Shown in pieces: positions 22,388 through 32,502 of a stretch of DNA of 64,000 nt. This DNA is from Vicia villosa (lineage: Eukaryota; Streptophyta; Magnoliopsida; Fabales; Fabaceae). The notes under the pieces were generated by a model, which did no database searches, was not told where the DNA came from, and saw only the letters and a list, made by a program, of their open reading frames with translations. Numbering within the stretch: the first letter of the stretch is position 1; every line of letters starts with the position of its first letter. Made by a program: the position numbers and the translations under genes. The stretch is from NCBI RefSeq assembly GCF_029867415.1, contig NC_081182.1, positions 6,921,213-6,985,212 on the forward strand. The letters are read 5' to 3'.

Positions 22388-23560
22388 TCACCCCCCTACA
22401 GGAAAAGGGTTGGATTCCGGCCAACCACAATATGTGAAATAGCTTTCCCGGGTCGGGAAAGTTCTCTCCTCAGGGACAGCAGAAAGGTTCATGTACTGCT
22501 GTTGCATAGCATCGTGCAGGAAGATATGAGACCTCTTGTTTGCCTCAAACATGGCTGAATAATAGTAATGAGCAACCAAAGGATCAAATGCCGATGCACT
22601 ACTAGGAGGTAGTGCTGTAGATGCAAATGGTCCAGCCTGAGACGCGACAGCTGCAGCCTTTTGGTCCCTATAAAATGGCTTTGCACAAAACCTGTTAATC
22701 AAAACATCATCAATAAAAGTGTTAATCACATGATGCCCTTGTCCCGAGCACTCTACCCCTGCCTCCTTGCATAATCCCATAATTAGACCGGGAAGGGGAA
22801 GCACACATTTGGCATTAATGCCATGTTGTGTGTCACTCAATGCTGCTCGACGCAATTCATTCGAAAGGATGAATGCGACATCAATGGTATGCTCAGACAT
22901 GATGACGGTCATCAGAAATGCCACATCTAAAGGAATTGTGGTCACATGCGTCCTTGGCCTGATATTGTACAAGATCACAGACAAAATTCCCCTCGCATGG
23001 ATGTTCAGATCCTTTCTGTTGTAGTTGGTCGGATTTCCTTGCCTACTAAGTTCTGGTCCTCTTCCTGGAATGCATATTCTTTCAGACATATGGTCCACAA
23101 GGTCAGCACAATTAAGCACATTTTTCCTATAGAAACAATTCTCATCCTCTGCTAGTTGGAGTGGTTCACCCAAGAATTCATTAATGGAAGCTCTATCAAA
23201 TGCCACGGTTTTTCCTCTCACAAATGATTGATATGTATAGGCTACCGTTTCATCCGTGGTTTTGATAGCATTAGCATAGAATTCCTTCACTATGTCGTAA
23301 TCAATGACTGTGTGTGGTTGAAACATACGCTGCTAGTTTCTATACTCAAGGTAATCCCACATAGTAGAGTAAGGACCTCCTCCTTGTCCTAAAGTGGAGA
23401 CCAACTTCTCAGTTAAGATGGTTCGGGACCCCAAATCCTTGAATCTCTCTGCTTGAGCCCGACCCAAAAATCGCTCAGCCTGATCGGTCGAAGCACGTGC
23501 TCCCCTAGGACCAGAACTTGTTGTCTTGGTGCGTCCTCTTTTTGAAGGGTTCATCTGCAA
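22388..23560 (-). pseudogene. Athila-type 3' ORF, plant transposon protein (PF20167-like), one in-frame stop
   Basis: An upstream part of 75 codons (23560-23336) has a basic start with GRTKTTSSGPRG. It ends at a single TAG (23333-23335). The frame then continues without shift to a TGA at 22388-22390 (about 315 codons). The body resembles the plant transposon protein domain seen downstream of integrase in Athila-like elements: FYANA near its start, FVRGKTVAFDRASINEFLG, then ILSVILYNIRPRTHVTTIP and LPLPGLIMGLCKEAGVEC. The C-terminus is rich in Ala, Ser and Gln. Its function is unknown to me. It lies at the place expected for the 3' ORF of A; gag, protease and polymerase of A are not in the window. 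The family assignment is from recalled motif pattern and needs a profile search. Confidence 0.65.
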
Positions 23561-23829
23561 TTAACAGAACAAACAGCAACACACAACATATATTATGTTA
23601 GGATCAGAAAAGAAAAGAAAAAGATATGGAACTTTTTTTTACCCAGTCGCGGCGCGACTGCAGTTTCCCGCGGCAAATTACAATAGGTGTGACCAGTTAT
23701 AGACAGAGTGTAACCGGTTGCAAAACCATTATGTTTTAGGTGTAACCAATTACTGACAAAGTACAATCTGTTACAAAATCATTTTGTTTCATGTGTAACC
23801 GGTTACAGGCACTTGAATCACTCTTTTCA
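23561..23829 (-). other. Junction of element A with a copia remnant, GTAACCGGTTAC-rich
   Basis: 23630-23690 still has the GCGGCGCG words of the Athila-like family. From about 23691 to 23815 there are four decaying copies of TGTAACCGGTTAC (GTGACCAGTTAT, GTAACCGGTTGC, GTAACCAATTAC, GTAACCGGTTAC), which I read as the 3' non-coding part of a minus-strand copia element. Confidence 0.45.
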
Positions 23830-24245
23830 GTCAACACACCACCTTAATTCATGTGTTCTAAGTCTTCCATGCCCATATGCTTCTTCAATCTCTTGATTAC
23901 TTCAACTGACACTCCTTTGGTAAAAAAAACAACCAACTTGGTATTCACTTTTACAATATCCAAACCTCAATTTTCCTTCACTGACTAGCTCTCTCAAATA
24001 GTAAAATCTCATCTCAATAAGTTTGCTTCTCCCCTTGTGTAATGGGATTCTTAGTAAGGTTTATCGCGGAAACATTGTCAACCATGAGCGTTACAACCTC
24101 AACCTCTTCACTGTACAACTCCTTCAACAGATTCATTAACCATACGGCTTGGCACGCGCACAACAAATTTAAAATTTGAAAATTTGAAATTATTTTTTTG
24201 TCTTTAAAAGGGATTGTTGTGACAATTGTCGTCAAGAACGAAGTA
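23830..24245 (-). pseudogene. Ty1/copia RNase H fragment
   Basis: On the minus strand the frame at 24283-24014 gives CQAVWLMNLLKELY and VDNVSAINLTKNP, the copia RNase H signature. Past the stop, the same region continues with DEILLFER-like and KVNTKLVVFFTKGVSVE-like segments, matching the usual copia C-terminus. There are stops and no start. It is the right-hand end of a decayed copia polyprotein. Confidence 0.75.
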
Positions 24246-24463
24246 ATGTTGTGAGAAAGAGAGAGTTTCTTGACTGAACACAAGAAAAAACAGTTTAATT
24301 CACGGAGAGAAAATAGAAGAAAGTTGGTTATAATTGTTATTCATCCACTTTCTCATTAGGAGTTAATGGTTACAAGCAAAACAGAATAACAACCTATCTC
24401 TCTGAACAACCTGAGGGAAAAACCTATTTATAGACTACTAGCATATGTATGTCATGTATGATG
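24246..24463 (-). other. LTR-like or promoter-like stretch left of element B
   Basis: No gene. On the minus strand it contains CTATAAATAGG (24421-24434) and ends in CTCTTTCTCACAACA near 24245, which would suit the end of a small LTR. I found no matching second copy or duplication, so this stays weak. Confidence 0.25.
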
Positions 24464-24468
24464 GTAAC
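24464..24468. repeat. Target site duplication of element B, left
   Basis: GTAAC, repeated at 31170-31174 on the other side of the element. Confidence 0.9.
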
Positions 24469-25650
24469 TGTTGAAAGTATTTGTGGGTAAATATTTTCTG
24501 TAATATATCGTATCCACAGGGATTGGTTAATATCACTGCCGTTCTATAGTTGTTTATTTTGAGTTAAGAAATTCGGTTTGGTTTGTTTTATACTAATAAT
24601 AATGTCAAAAGCAAATAATAAAATAAAAGCGAGTAAAGGACTTTGTGTTAACAAATAAAGAAAGATGTTGAGTCTTTAGGGTTCATCAACCTAATCCTAT
24701 ACAATTATCAATTAAATCACAATAGAACAATCCTTTGAATCATTATCTTCACTTATCCTCAAATAAGATTCCATGTCTGCAAATCAAATTAGATAACTTT
24801 TACCGGTATGAGATTCGATCTCTCCAAATCACAATAACGATAATAGTAATTAAGAACGATAATTATGAAAACCCAATTACAATTCCATCTCTGCAAATTG
24901 CAATTGAATCAATATAGTAACCTAGGGCAAAAGTTAAATCCTTTCTTTCGATCAAAGATTCAACGATAATTTAAGAATAAAAACAAGGTTTCTTATTGAT
25001 AATGAATTCAAATAATTGTTCACAGGAATTAATCAATGGTAATGTATATTCATAGGTTAACTACTACCTTAGACTCAACAAGGGGAATTTAGCTCTCCAT
25101 AGACATGAAGAACAAACAAGGTTTCATGGATGGATTCCTCTTCATCAAGGGAATGTCTTCAATTGATGTTGAATTCTCCGTCGGATGTTGTTTGCTGTTC
25201 TGGATTAGGATTGCTCTCTGAATTTCGCTCACAAAAGATCTCTACCAAGTTTTTTCTTTCTCTTGGAAGCTAGGGCTTTTAAATAGAAGTTTTGGGCTTT
25301 TAACGCCGAGGCCGCGGCGCGGCATCGGACTGGCGCGGCGCGCTCACAAACAGAGACTTTGGCGCGGCGCTGGCTAGAACTCCCGCGGCGCGCCCTTGTC
25401 AAACTTCATCTTTTTGCTTTGCCTTTGATACTTCTAGCTTCCTTTCCTCTTCATGTTCTCCTAAAGCTCCAGTTCAGCTCTAAACCTGCAACAATAACAC
25501 CCACAAGTGATTCGATTTGCTTTATACACGAACTAAACTTATTCAGTTCAATTCTTCATAAAAACCTATGGATTCATCACAATTTGCATTAGTTTAGAGA
25601 AGAAATCACTTATATTAACACATGAATTTACCATTAATTTACTCCTAACA
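24469..25650 (-). mobile_element. Element B 3' LTR
   Basis: 1,182 bp, TGTTGAAAGT to ACTCCTAACA on the plus strand. A TATA-like CTATTTAAAAG (minus strand) is at 25277-25287, with four GCGGCGCG-type blocks just upstream of it at 25302-25396. Confidence 0.92.
25302..25396 (-). promoter_or_regulatory. CpG-rich box array next to the TATA of the Athila-like LTR
   Basis: Four blocks, CCGCGGCGCGG, GGCGCGGCGCG, GGCGCGGCGC and CCGCGGCGCG, sit in an otherwise AT-rich LTR. They lie 15-120 bp upstream of the minus-strand TATTTAAAAG. Equivalent arrays lie at about 2800-2910, 30821-30915, 55233-55325 and 59515-59607. Confidence 0.55.
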
Positions 25651-25665
25651 AACTCTCCCCAACTT
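25651..25665 (-). promoter_or_regulatory. Polypurine tract of element B
   Basis: AACTCTCCCCAACTT on the plus strand, directly after the LTR terminal CA. Confidence 0.8.
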
Positions 25666-27287
25666 AGAGTTTTGTTTGTCCCTAAACAAAATTACTTACC
25701 TCCAGCAAAGTTTACCGACAATCATGCAACAGTTTTTTCAAAAAGTTTTTTTTTTTCTCAAGTGGTTCAATCCAGTAACTAAGTCAAATACTCCTCTTCT
25801 ACCTGCAAACTCAGAATATACACATGAAACAAACTTTGAAAGCAAATTACCTCCAGAAGTTCAAAACACTACACAATTGTAATTGAATCAGCACTAATCA
25901 CTCTCATCAAAAAGTATGATGAATAAAAGAGGGGTTAAACACTCATCCAAACAATTAGATCAACAAGGATCCATATCATACGTTCACCAAATTGTTAGCA
26001 TCAAGTCTTGTGGAATCTGAGAATCAAAAGGTCTTTCTATGGTTGTAATGTGGTTTAGATTCAAAGAAAAGAAGATAATCAAGGGTTGTTCCTACTATAG
26101 GGAAGCATCCAATTCATAACTTATTTCTTCTTCTCTAAAACTCTAATTCTTTTACCTGTCCATCTTTTCTCATTCGTAGCTCGGTTTTTCTTTTTCACTC
26201 TTTTTTTTTTCAACAACCGTTATATTCAAACGTTGTTCTTTTTTCATAAACTCTTCTTCTTTTTTTTTTCAAGCTACGACTTTTTTATCTTTCACCGATT
26301 ACCATAAGTACTTACTCTTCTTTTGAATGTGACTCTCCCCAACTTGGAGATCAACCTGTATTCAGATTATATGAATGCTCCCCTACTTTCTAAAAAGGTC
26401 AAAGAGAAACACATCACCAAATTTTTTTGGTTGATGGTCTAAAACGAAACTTTTTATTGAGATCAAAACTCACCAGGTCTTTTCCTTGGTGCATATTATG
26501 ATGCTTATCTTGACCTCAGGCTCAAAGAATGGTTAGCAAAGGATCACACTCTCACAGAAGAAAATAATTTTTACGGTGGAGTCGGCTCAAAGAACTCTCA
26601 AATTCAAACAATTGCCTAAATCACTTCCACAGATTTCCACAGACGATGCAACAACCGGTTTAGCATAATACGAACAAGTCAAAATAATTGATGGTCTCCT
26701 GCATATAGTAAACAATGGAAAGCTTTCCTCACAGTGGTTAAGGCTAAACCGATCCAATAAAATAGTGTACCATAAAGAGCTTCTGTCAAGTATTTACTAA
26801 CAACCTAAATTTCATGCACACATTAGGAGTTTGAGTTCGAAAATTCATACCTGCTTTGTTACTTATTGAAAAAGAAAGTGAAACTGAAAAAGTTTGACCA
26901 TTCACTTCCTACCACTTTTCATACATGTTGCTTCATTGTTGATACTTCGCTTGAGATTCTTGTTTTGTTATGGGACTACTTACTCTAACTGGGAGTACAT
27001 AATTAAAAAAAAACAGAAACTAGAAACTTTGAACAATTCAAAAATAAATAGGTCCACCCCCCAAACTTGAACTAAACATTGACCTCAATGTTTCGTAACA
27101 AATCCGAGAGGGTGACTTACAGAGAGTACCGCAATATCAATTGCTGCCTCCTAGCTTTCACTAGACGGGTTCCCTGATTATTTCCTGAAATAAAAATTAA
27201 ACAAAACAAAACATTAGAAGTGTGGGTTACCTCCCACAAAGTGCTTCGTTTAACGTCGCATGGCTCGACGGTTCATCACCCCTTGTT
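25666..27287 (-). other. Element B 3' non-coding region
   Basis: No frame of weight. It has the shared block with the second PPT-like tract (26332-26347) and, at about 25960-26000, the intact site into which O1 is inserted in element A. From about 27040 to 27250 it carries a conserved stretch (CCCCAAACTTGAACTAAACA) also present in C at 56980-57190. Confidence 0.75.
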
Positions 27288-29897
27288 TTATGGAGGGTAT
27301 TTCCTTTTCCAACACTCGCTACTTTGTACTTCCATACCCACAAACTCATGAAGATGAAAAACATGGATGGCTTTTCTCTTCACTTTATCTTCCTCATTCT
27401 TATCACTCTCCTTAGTCCTCTTAGGACTTTTGACATCATCATAATTTGGTTCCATTGGAGAAGATATGTTAGAGACTTTTTCTTGGAGGTTGATGAGATT
27501 TTTGTTTTCTTGTGCATCTTCCGGTATACCAGTTGAATTTTTCTCATTTGCTCCTGACCTGTGTTTCTTGACTCCCAGCATCTTCAAGGTTATTTCTTCA
27601 TCAAATGATTTTAGCGTTAGCGTCCCCTTTTCAATGTCAAGATTACAGCGTCCTGTCGACAAAAAGGGTCTCCCAAGAAGGATCGGAGTTTCTTCATCTT
27701 CCGGAATGTCCATGATGTGGAAGTCAACAGGGAAAACAAACTTATCAACTTCTACTAGTACATCTTCCGCTACTCCATAAGATTTCTTAATAGTGTGATC
27801 GGCGAACCGTAATTGCGACTTACTTTCACTAATCTTGTCTAATTCAAGCCTTTTGAAAATGGATAACGGCATTAGACTCACACTAGAGCCAGAATCGAGA
27901 AGTACCTTTTTAAATGATATATTCTTGATAGTGCATGGTATCGCCACCGCCCCAGGGTCTCTTCTCTTAATTGGGATTCTTCTTTCTGCAACGACTATAC
28001 TACATTTTTCGATTGCCATTTTTGGTTCTCCTTCTAGTGATCTTTTTTTCTCCGACACCTCCTTCATAAATTTCTTATACACAGGCACGTGTTCCAGCGC
28101 TTCAAAGAAAGGTAAATTCACTTTTAACTTTTTGAACAAGGACGTAAATTTCCGAACGTCTTTCTCTCTTGAATCCTTCTTTGTTACTCGCAAAGGGAGG
28201 GATGGTTTAATCACCTGTTCGACATCTTTCTTATTTTTTTCTTCAACTGGTTTCATTGGTAATATTACAACTTCTGGCTCTTTTAGGTCCTCTCTTATTT
28301 CCAGATCTACCTCCATCGCCATAGGGTCACCTACCTCTTCTTTCTCTTTTTCCGATTCTGGACCCCTTTGACTCCTTGTTGTAACAGCATAAATTTTCTC
28401 CTGGTCTTGCGGTTTTTTTTCGGTTGAGTTTGGTACGGCTCCTTGTGCCTGTAGAGTGAGTTGATGTGTTATCTGCCCCACTTGAGTTTGCAGGTTTTTA
28501 ATTGCCGCTTCCTGGTTCTTCTGATTTATTACGGATGTTTGAATGAACTGATTCACTGTCTCCTCCAACTTGGATTGTCCTCCTTGCTGTTGTTGTGGTG
28601 GTTGAGTGTACGGTTGGAGTGCTTGTTGTTGATACCCTTGATTCGGTGGTCTTTGTTGGTACCCTTGGTTGTTGTATCTTGGTGGATAACCTTGTTGGTA
28701 TGGCTGATTCTGATATTGATTCTGCCTTTGTCCTTGGTTATTATTCATGTAATTCACTTCTTCTTCTTGCACTGGTGGACAGAATCCTGTTTGATGATCT
28801 CCCTTGCACAATTCGCACCTAGCAACTTGATATGTATTAGATACCCCGTTCAGCGCCTTGATCTGTTGTGGTAATTTAGACATTTGTTGTGTCAAAAGTT
28901 CATCTTGTGAAGTTAGCAATTTGTTCTGAGCAAGTAAAGCATCACTGTTGTTCAACTCTAACATTCCGGGTTTCTTATCTCTTACTGTTCGATCATGATT
29001 GCCTTGACGATCATTTAGAGCCATTCGCTCTATTATCTGAGTAGCTTCTTCAGGTGTTTTGGACATGAGAGAACCACCAGCTGTGGCGTCCAAAAGTGTC
29101 TTGTTTGTAGCTGTGAGACCGTTACGGAACATATGGATTTGATCGACGTCTGTAAAGCCGTGTCCTTTGCACTTTCTCAACATAGCTTTATACCTTTCCC
29201 ATGCTTCATTTAAAGATTCATTACTACCTTGAGAAAATACTGCTATTGCTGTTTTTGCTTCGAAGAATCGGTTTTGAGAGTAAAACCTTTCCAGAAACTT
29301 TTCTTCCAATGTGTTCCAATTAGTCATCACTACTTCGGGTTGATCCAGATACCAATCTTTTGCCTTAGATAGCAAAGAGTGTGGGAACAACCTCTTAAAT
29401 AATGCTTCCTCATCAGCTTGAGCGACACCCGTAGTACCTGCTAACTCATAGAATCGAGTAAGATGCGTGTACGGGTCTTCATGGTCCAATCCGGCGAAAG
29501 GACTTGCACAAATCAATTGTATGATACCGGTCTTCAGTTCTGTCGGTCGCCCGTTGGCGGCAGTTCTAGCGAACTGAGGATTGAGTCTTGGACTATTAGC
29601 ACATGGACCATTAGCAGCCATGTTGACAATAGTAGGTTGTATAAAAACTTCCGGTTCTTCCTCCGTGAATAGTTCGTGAAAGAAGAATCCTTCTTGCGAT
29701 TCGTCAATGGTTTCAAGTTGTTGTGACGATGTCGCGGTTGCGTTGTCTCTTGCTTTTGCTATGTTTGCTCTTCTTCGTGCTTTGCTATTTAACCTCCTAG
29801 CGGTCCTTTCGATCTCGGGATCAAAAAGAAGTTGATCGCTAGAAACTTTGCTGCGCATACACAATCTTCTGCAAAAACTAGCAAACACGTGAAACAA
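27288..29897 (-). CDS. Athila-type Gag-protease polyprotein
   Basis: 869 residues with no internal stop. Residues 120-300 form the Gag capsid region (ICASPFAGLDHEDPYTHL, then LFKRLFPHSL and WNTLEEKFLERF). The zinc knuckle is C361-x2-C364-x3-H368-x4-C373. A Gln/Asn/Pro-rich segment spans about 380-440 and a charged linker about 500-580. The retropepsin has the active site L-L-D-S-G-S-S (Asp668) and I-L-L-G-R-P-F at 739-745. Athila polyproteins normally continue into RT; here the frame ends about 125 residues after the protease, shortly before the 3' region. The product should assemble particles and process them but cannot copy RNA. ATG at 29895-29897 is the first Met. The plus-strand frames at 27466-28874 are shadows. 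Confidence 0.92.
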   Translation of the reverse strand: MFHVFASFCRRLCMRSKVSSDQLLFDPEIERTARRLNSKARRRANIAKARDNATATSSQQLETIDESQEGFFFHELFTEEEPEVFIQPTIVNMAANGPCANSPRLNPQFARTAANGRPTELKTGIIQLICASPFAGLDHEDPYTHLTRFYELAGTTGVAQADEEALFKRLFPHSLLSKAKDWYLDQPEVVMTNWNTLEEKFLERFYSQNRFFEAKTAIAVFSQGSNESLNEAWERYKAMLRKCKGHGFTDVDQIHMFRNGLTATNKTLLDATAGGSLMSKTPEEATQIIERMALNDRQGNHDRTVRDKKPGMLELNNSDALLAQNKLLTSQDELLTQQMSKLPQQIKALNGVSNTYQVARCELCKGDHQTGFCPPVQEEEVNYMNNNQGQRQNQYQNQPYQQGYPPRYNNQGYQQRPPNQGYQQQALQPYTQPPQQQQGGQSKLEETVNQFIQTSVINQKNQEAAIKNLQTQVGQITHQLTLQAQGAVPNSTEKKPQDQEKIYAVTTRSQRGPESEKEKEEVGDPMAMEVDLEIREDLKEPEVVILPMKPVEEKNKKDVEQVIKPSLPLRVTKKDSREKDVRKFTSLFKKLKVNLPFFEALEHVPVYKKFMKEVSEKKRSLEGEPKMAIEKCSIVVAERRIPIKRRDPGAVAIPCTIKNISFKKVLLDSGSSVSLMPLSIFKRLELDKISESKSQLRFADHTIKKSYGVAEDVLVEVDKFVFPVDFHIMDIPEDEETPILLGRPFLSTGRCNLDIEKGTLTLKSFDEEITLKMLGVKKHRSGANEKNSTGIPEDAQENKNLINLQEKVSNISSPMEPNYDDVKSPKRTKESDKNEEDKVKRKAIHVFHLHEFVGMEVQSSECWKRKYPP

Positions 29898-29966
29898 CCA
29901 AATAGAGAAAATAAAACTTAAAACTCAAAATAAGAACTATTGCAATGCGTGCAATATTGACACCAA

Positions 29967-29984
29967 TCCCCGGCAACGGCGCCA
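29967..29984 (-). promoter_or_regulatory. Primer-binding site of element B (tRNA-Asp type)
   Basis: The minus strand reads TGGCGCCGTTGCCGGGGA three bases from the LTR. This 18-mer is the known Athila-type primer site matched to tRNA-Asp. Confidence 0.85.
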
Positions 29985-29987
29985 ATT

Positions 29988-31169
29988 TGTTGAAAGTATT
30001 TGTGGGTAAATATTTTCTGTAATATATCGTATCCACAGGGATTGGTTAATATCACTGCCGTTCTATAGTTGTTTATTTTGAGTTAAGAAATTCGGTTTGG
30101 TTTGTTTTATACTAATAATAATGTCAAAAGCAAATAATAAAATAAAAGCGAGTAAAGGACTTTGTGTTAACAAATAAAGAAAGATGTTGAGTCTTTAGGG
30201 TTCATCAACCTAATCCTATACAATTATCAATTAAATCACAATAGAACAATCCTTTGAATCATTATCTTCACTTATCCTCAAATAAGATTCCATGTCTGCA
30301 AATCAAATTAGATAACTTTTACCGGTATGAGATTCGATCTCTCCAAATCACAATAACGATAATAGTAATTAAGAACGATAATTATGAAAACCCAATTACA
30401 ATTCCATCTCTGCAAATTGCAATTGAATCAATATAGTAACCTAGGGAAAAAGTTAAATCCTTTCTTTCGATCAAAGATTCAACGATAATTTAAGAATAAA
30501 AACAAGGTTTCTTATTGATAATGAATTCAAATAATTGTTCACAGGAATTAATCAATGGTAATGTATATTCATAGGTTAACTACTACCTTAGACTCAACAA
30601 GGGGAATTTAGCTCTCCATAGACATGAAGAACAAACAAGGTTTCATGGATGGATTCATCTTCATCAAGGGAATGTCTTCAATTGATGTTGAATTCTCCGT
30701 CGGATGTTGTTTGCTGTTCTGGATTAGGATTGCTCTCTGAATTTCGCTCACAAAAGATCTCTACCAAGTTTTTTCTTTCTCTTGGAAGCTAGGGCTTTTA
30801 AATAGAAGTTTTGGGCTTTTAACGCCGAGGCCGCGGCGCGGCATCGGACTGGCGCGGCGCGCTCACAAACAGAGACTTTGGCGCGGCGCTAGCTAGAACT
30901 CCCGCGGCGCGCCCTTGTCAAACTTCATCTTTTTGCTTTGCCTTTGATACTTCTAGCTTCCTTTCCTCTTCATGTTCTCCTAAAGCTCCAGTTCAGCTCT
31001 AAACCTGCAACAATAACACCCACAAGTGATTCGATTTGCTTTATACACGAACTAAACTTATTCAGTTCAATTCTTCATAAAAACCTATGGATTCATCACA
31101 ATTTGCATTAGTTTAGAGAAGAAATCACTTATATTAACACATGAATTTACCATTAATTTACTCCTAACA
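29988..31169 (-). mobile_element. Element B 5' LTR
   Basis: 1,182 bp, offset 5,519 from the 3' LTR, with three substitutions. It is followed directly by the GTAAC duplication. Confidence 0.92.
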
Positions 31170-31174
31170 GTAAC
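31170..31174. repeat. Target site duplication of element B, right
   Basis: GTAAC, matching 24464-24468. Confidence 0.9.
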
Positions 31175-31411
31175 ACTTATACATGACATGTATAGCTACT
31201 GCATAATAAAATACATAAACAACTTCGACTACTACATGCTTAAACAGACTTCCAATATAACATGCACACCCAATCGAACTATGAAGCTATACTTGTCAAG
31301 ACTAGAGTTCGATCCAAATATTACAAATCTCCATCTTGGAACAAACTCTACAACATCCAGGGAACAAACTAGTTATCATCACACAGCTTTATCAGCTTTA
31401 TCACATTTAAC
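31175..31411. other. Unassigned AT-rich stretch right of element B
   Basis: It contains ACATGACATGTATAGC beside the insertion site, with similar inverted words (TATGTCATGTATGATG) on the left side of B. No coding or repeat identity recognised. Confidence 0.3.
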
Positions 31412-32000
31412 AGTGATTGCTTGACCTTAAAGTTTCAGTTCTTTTGCAAACCCTTCAAGTCACAATGCTTATTTTACAGTTCTCGTGAGGGCAATGTATT
31501 CAACTTCAGTGGTTGATAGGCTACAACCTTATGAAGTGTTGTCTTTCAACTGATTATTGTACCAAACATAGCGAAAACATATCCAGAAATGTATTTTCTG
31601 ATATCCATACATCTTGCATAGTTAGAGTCAACAAATTCTTCAACTTTAACTTTGTTATCATCGCCTTTGGGTTCACCATAAACCAAGACTATGCTTAGAG
31701 ATTCCTTTATAAATCTTAGGATCCATTTCAAGGCTTGCCACTGCGCCTTTCTAGGATTGGCCATGTACCTGCTTACAAGGTTCACTACATACGCCATGTG
31801 TGGCCTGGTACAAACCATATCATACATCATGGAACCTACTATGTTAGCATATTATTCTATTCATATAGGATCTTTCAGCTTCAGTGCTAAGAATAGGAGT
31901 TATACTTAGCTTAATTGTTGAGTTGTTGGCGTTATAACAAGTTTTGAGGTTGAATTACCAAACATGTCAAGAATCTTCCTTAGATATGACTCTTGAGATA
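31412..32000 (-). pseudogene. Ty1/copia reverse transcriptase/RNase H fragment
   Basis: The minus strand reads the end of copia RT and the start of RNase H: SQESYLRKILDMFG (32000-31950), then MVCTRPHMAY and VSRYMANP (31830-31740), then VDSNYA and YISGYVFAMFG (about 31630-31550). A frameshifted STTEVEYIAL segment follows at about 31510. Several stops and shifts. It covers some of the same RNase H region as the fragment left of B, so the two are probably different copia copies. Confidence 0.75.
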
Positions 32001-32004
32001 AGCA

Positions 32005-32502
32005 TAACTTCAACTAGGCATGACAAATAATACCGCTCTCGCCGGACCCCACTCGTCCCTACCCCGAAATTAGCGGGGAATACCTGGTATAACTTGGGGC
32101 GGGTGCGGGTGCGAAGAAAACCCAATTTTTATTTACGGGTGCAGGTGATGTTAGTACCCGGCCCGCACCTGCCAACTAAATTTAATTTATTTTTAATAGT
32201 TTTATTACTCATTTACACTTCTTAATGTTATAATATCATGTTTATTAGAATTATTATTTTTTTTTTAAAATCAATTTAAATAAAAATATCAAACATTAAA
32301 AATATTTTTAAAATAATCAATTATTTAGTTTAATTATTGATTTTTTATTTTTATTGAAAAAAAGTATAAATTTAAAAAAAAAATTAATTTTATTCGGGCG
32401 GGTGCGGGGAAATCCGTTTCTTGTTAGGGGCGGGGGAACAAATATTAGCCCCGACTGGGTTTGGGGGCGGGTCTGGGTGGCGGGACAAATATTAGCCCCG
32501 AT
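32005..32502. mobile_element. GC-rich MITE-like element, right end lost
   Basis: It starts TAGGCATGACAAATAATACC, close in form to hAT-type TAGGGGTGGCAAA ends. The two GC-rich arms, built of GCGGGTGCGGG words, enclose an AT-rich middle (32180-32390). The right arm stops at ATTAGCCCCGAT without the expected inverted terminus, where the O2 array begins. Confidence 0.45.

Larger units (their letters stand above)
24469..31169 (-). mobile_element. Non-autonomous Athila-derived LTR retrotransposon B (gag-pro only)
   Basis: 6,701 bp, flanked by GTAAC on both sides. Read on the minus strand: 5' LTR 31169-29988, Asp-type primer site, a single gag-protease frame, a 1.6-kb non-coding region, PPT, and 3' LTR 25650-24469. 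Both LTRs are 1,182 bp and differ at only three sites (near 24925, 25136 and 25370), so insertion is recent. There is no room for reverse transcriptase or integrase. Copying must rely on enzymes from another element. The layout fits the TR-GAG type of non-autonomous element. Confidence 0.92.

Noticed and set aside
27466..28874. Plus-strand frames of 104-178 codons under the gag-pro gene
   Set aside because: They are shadows of the 869-codon minus-strand gene, low-complexity and Ser/Phe-rich.
24469..31169. Reading element B as a truncated fragment of a full Athila
   Set aside because: Perfect GTAAC duplication, both LTRs of equal length, primer site and PPT show a complete unit that moved in this form.
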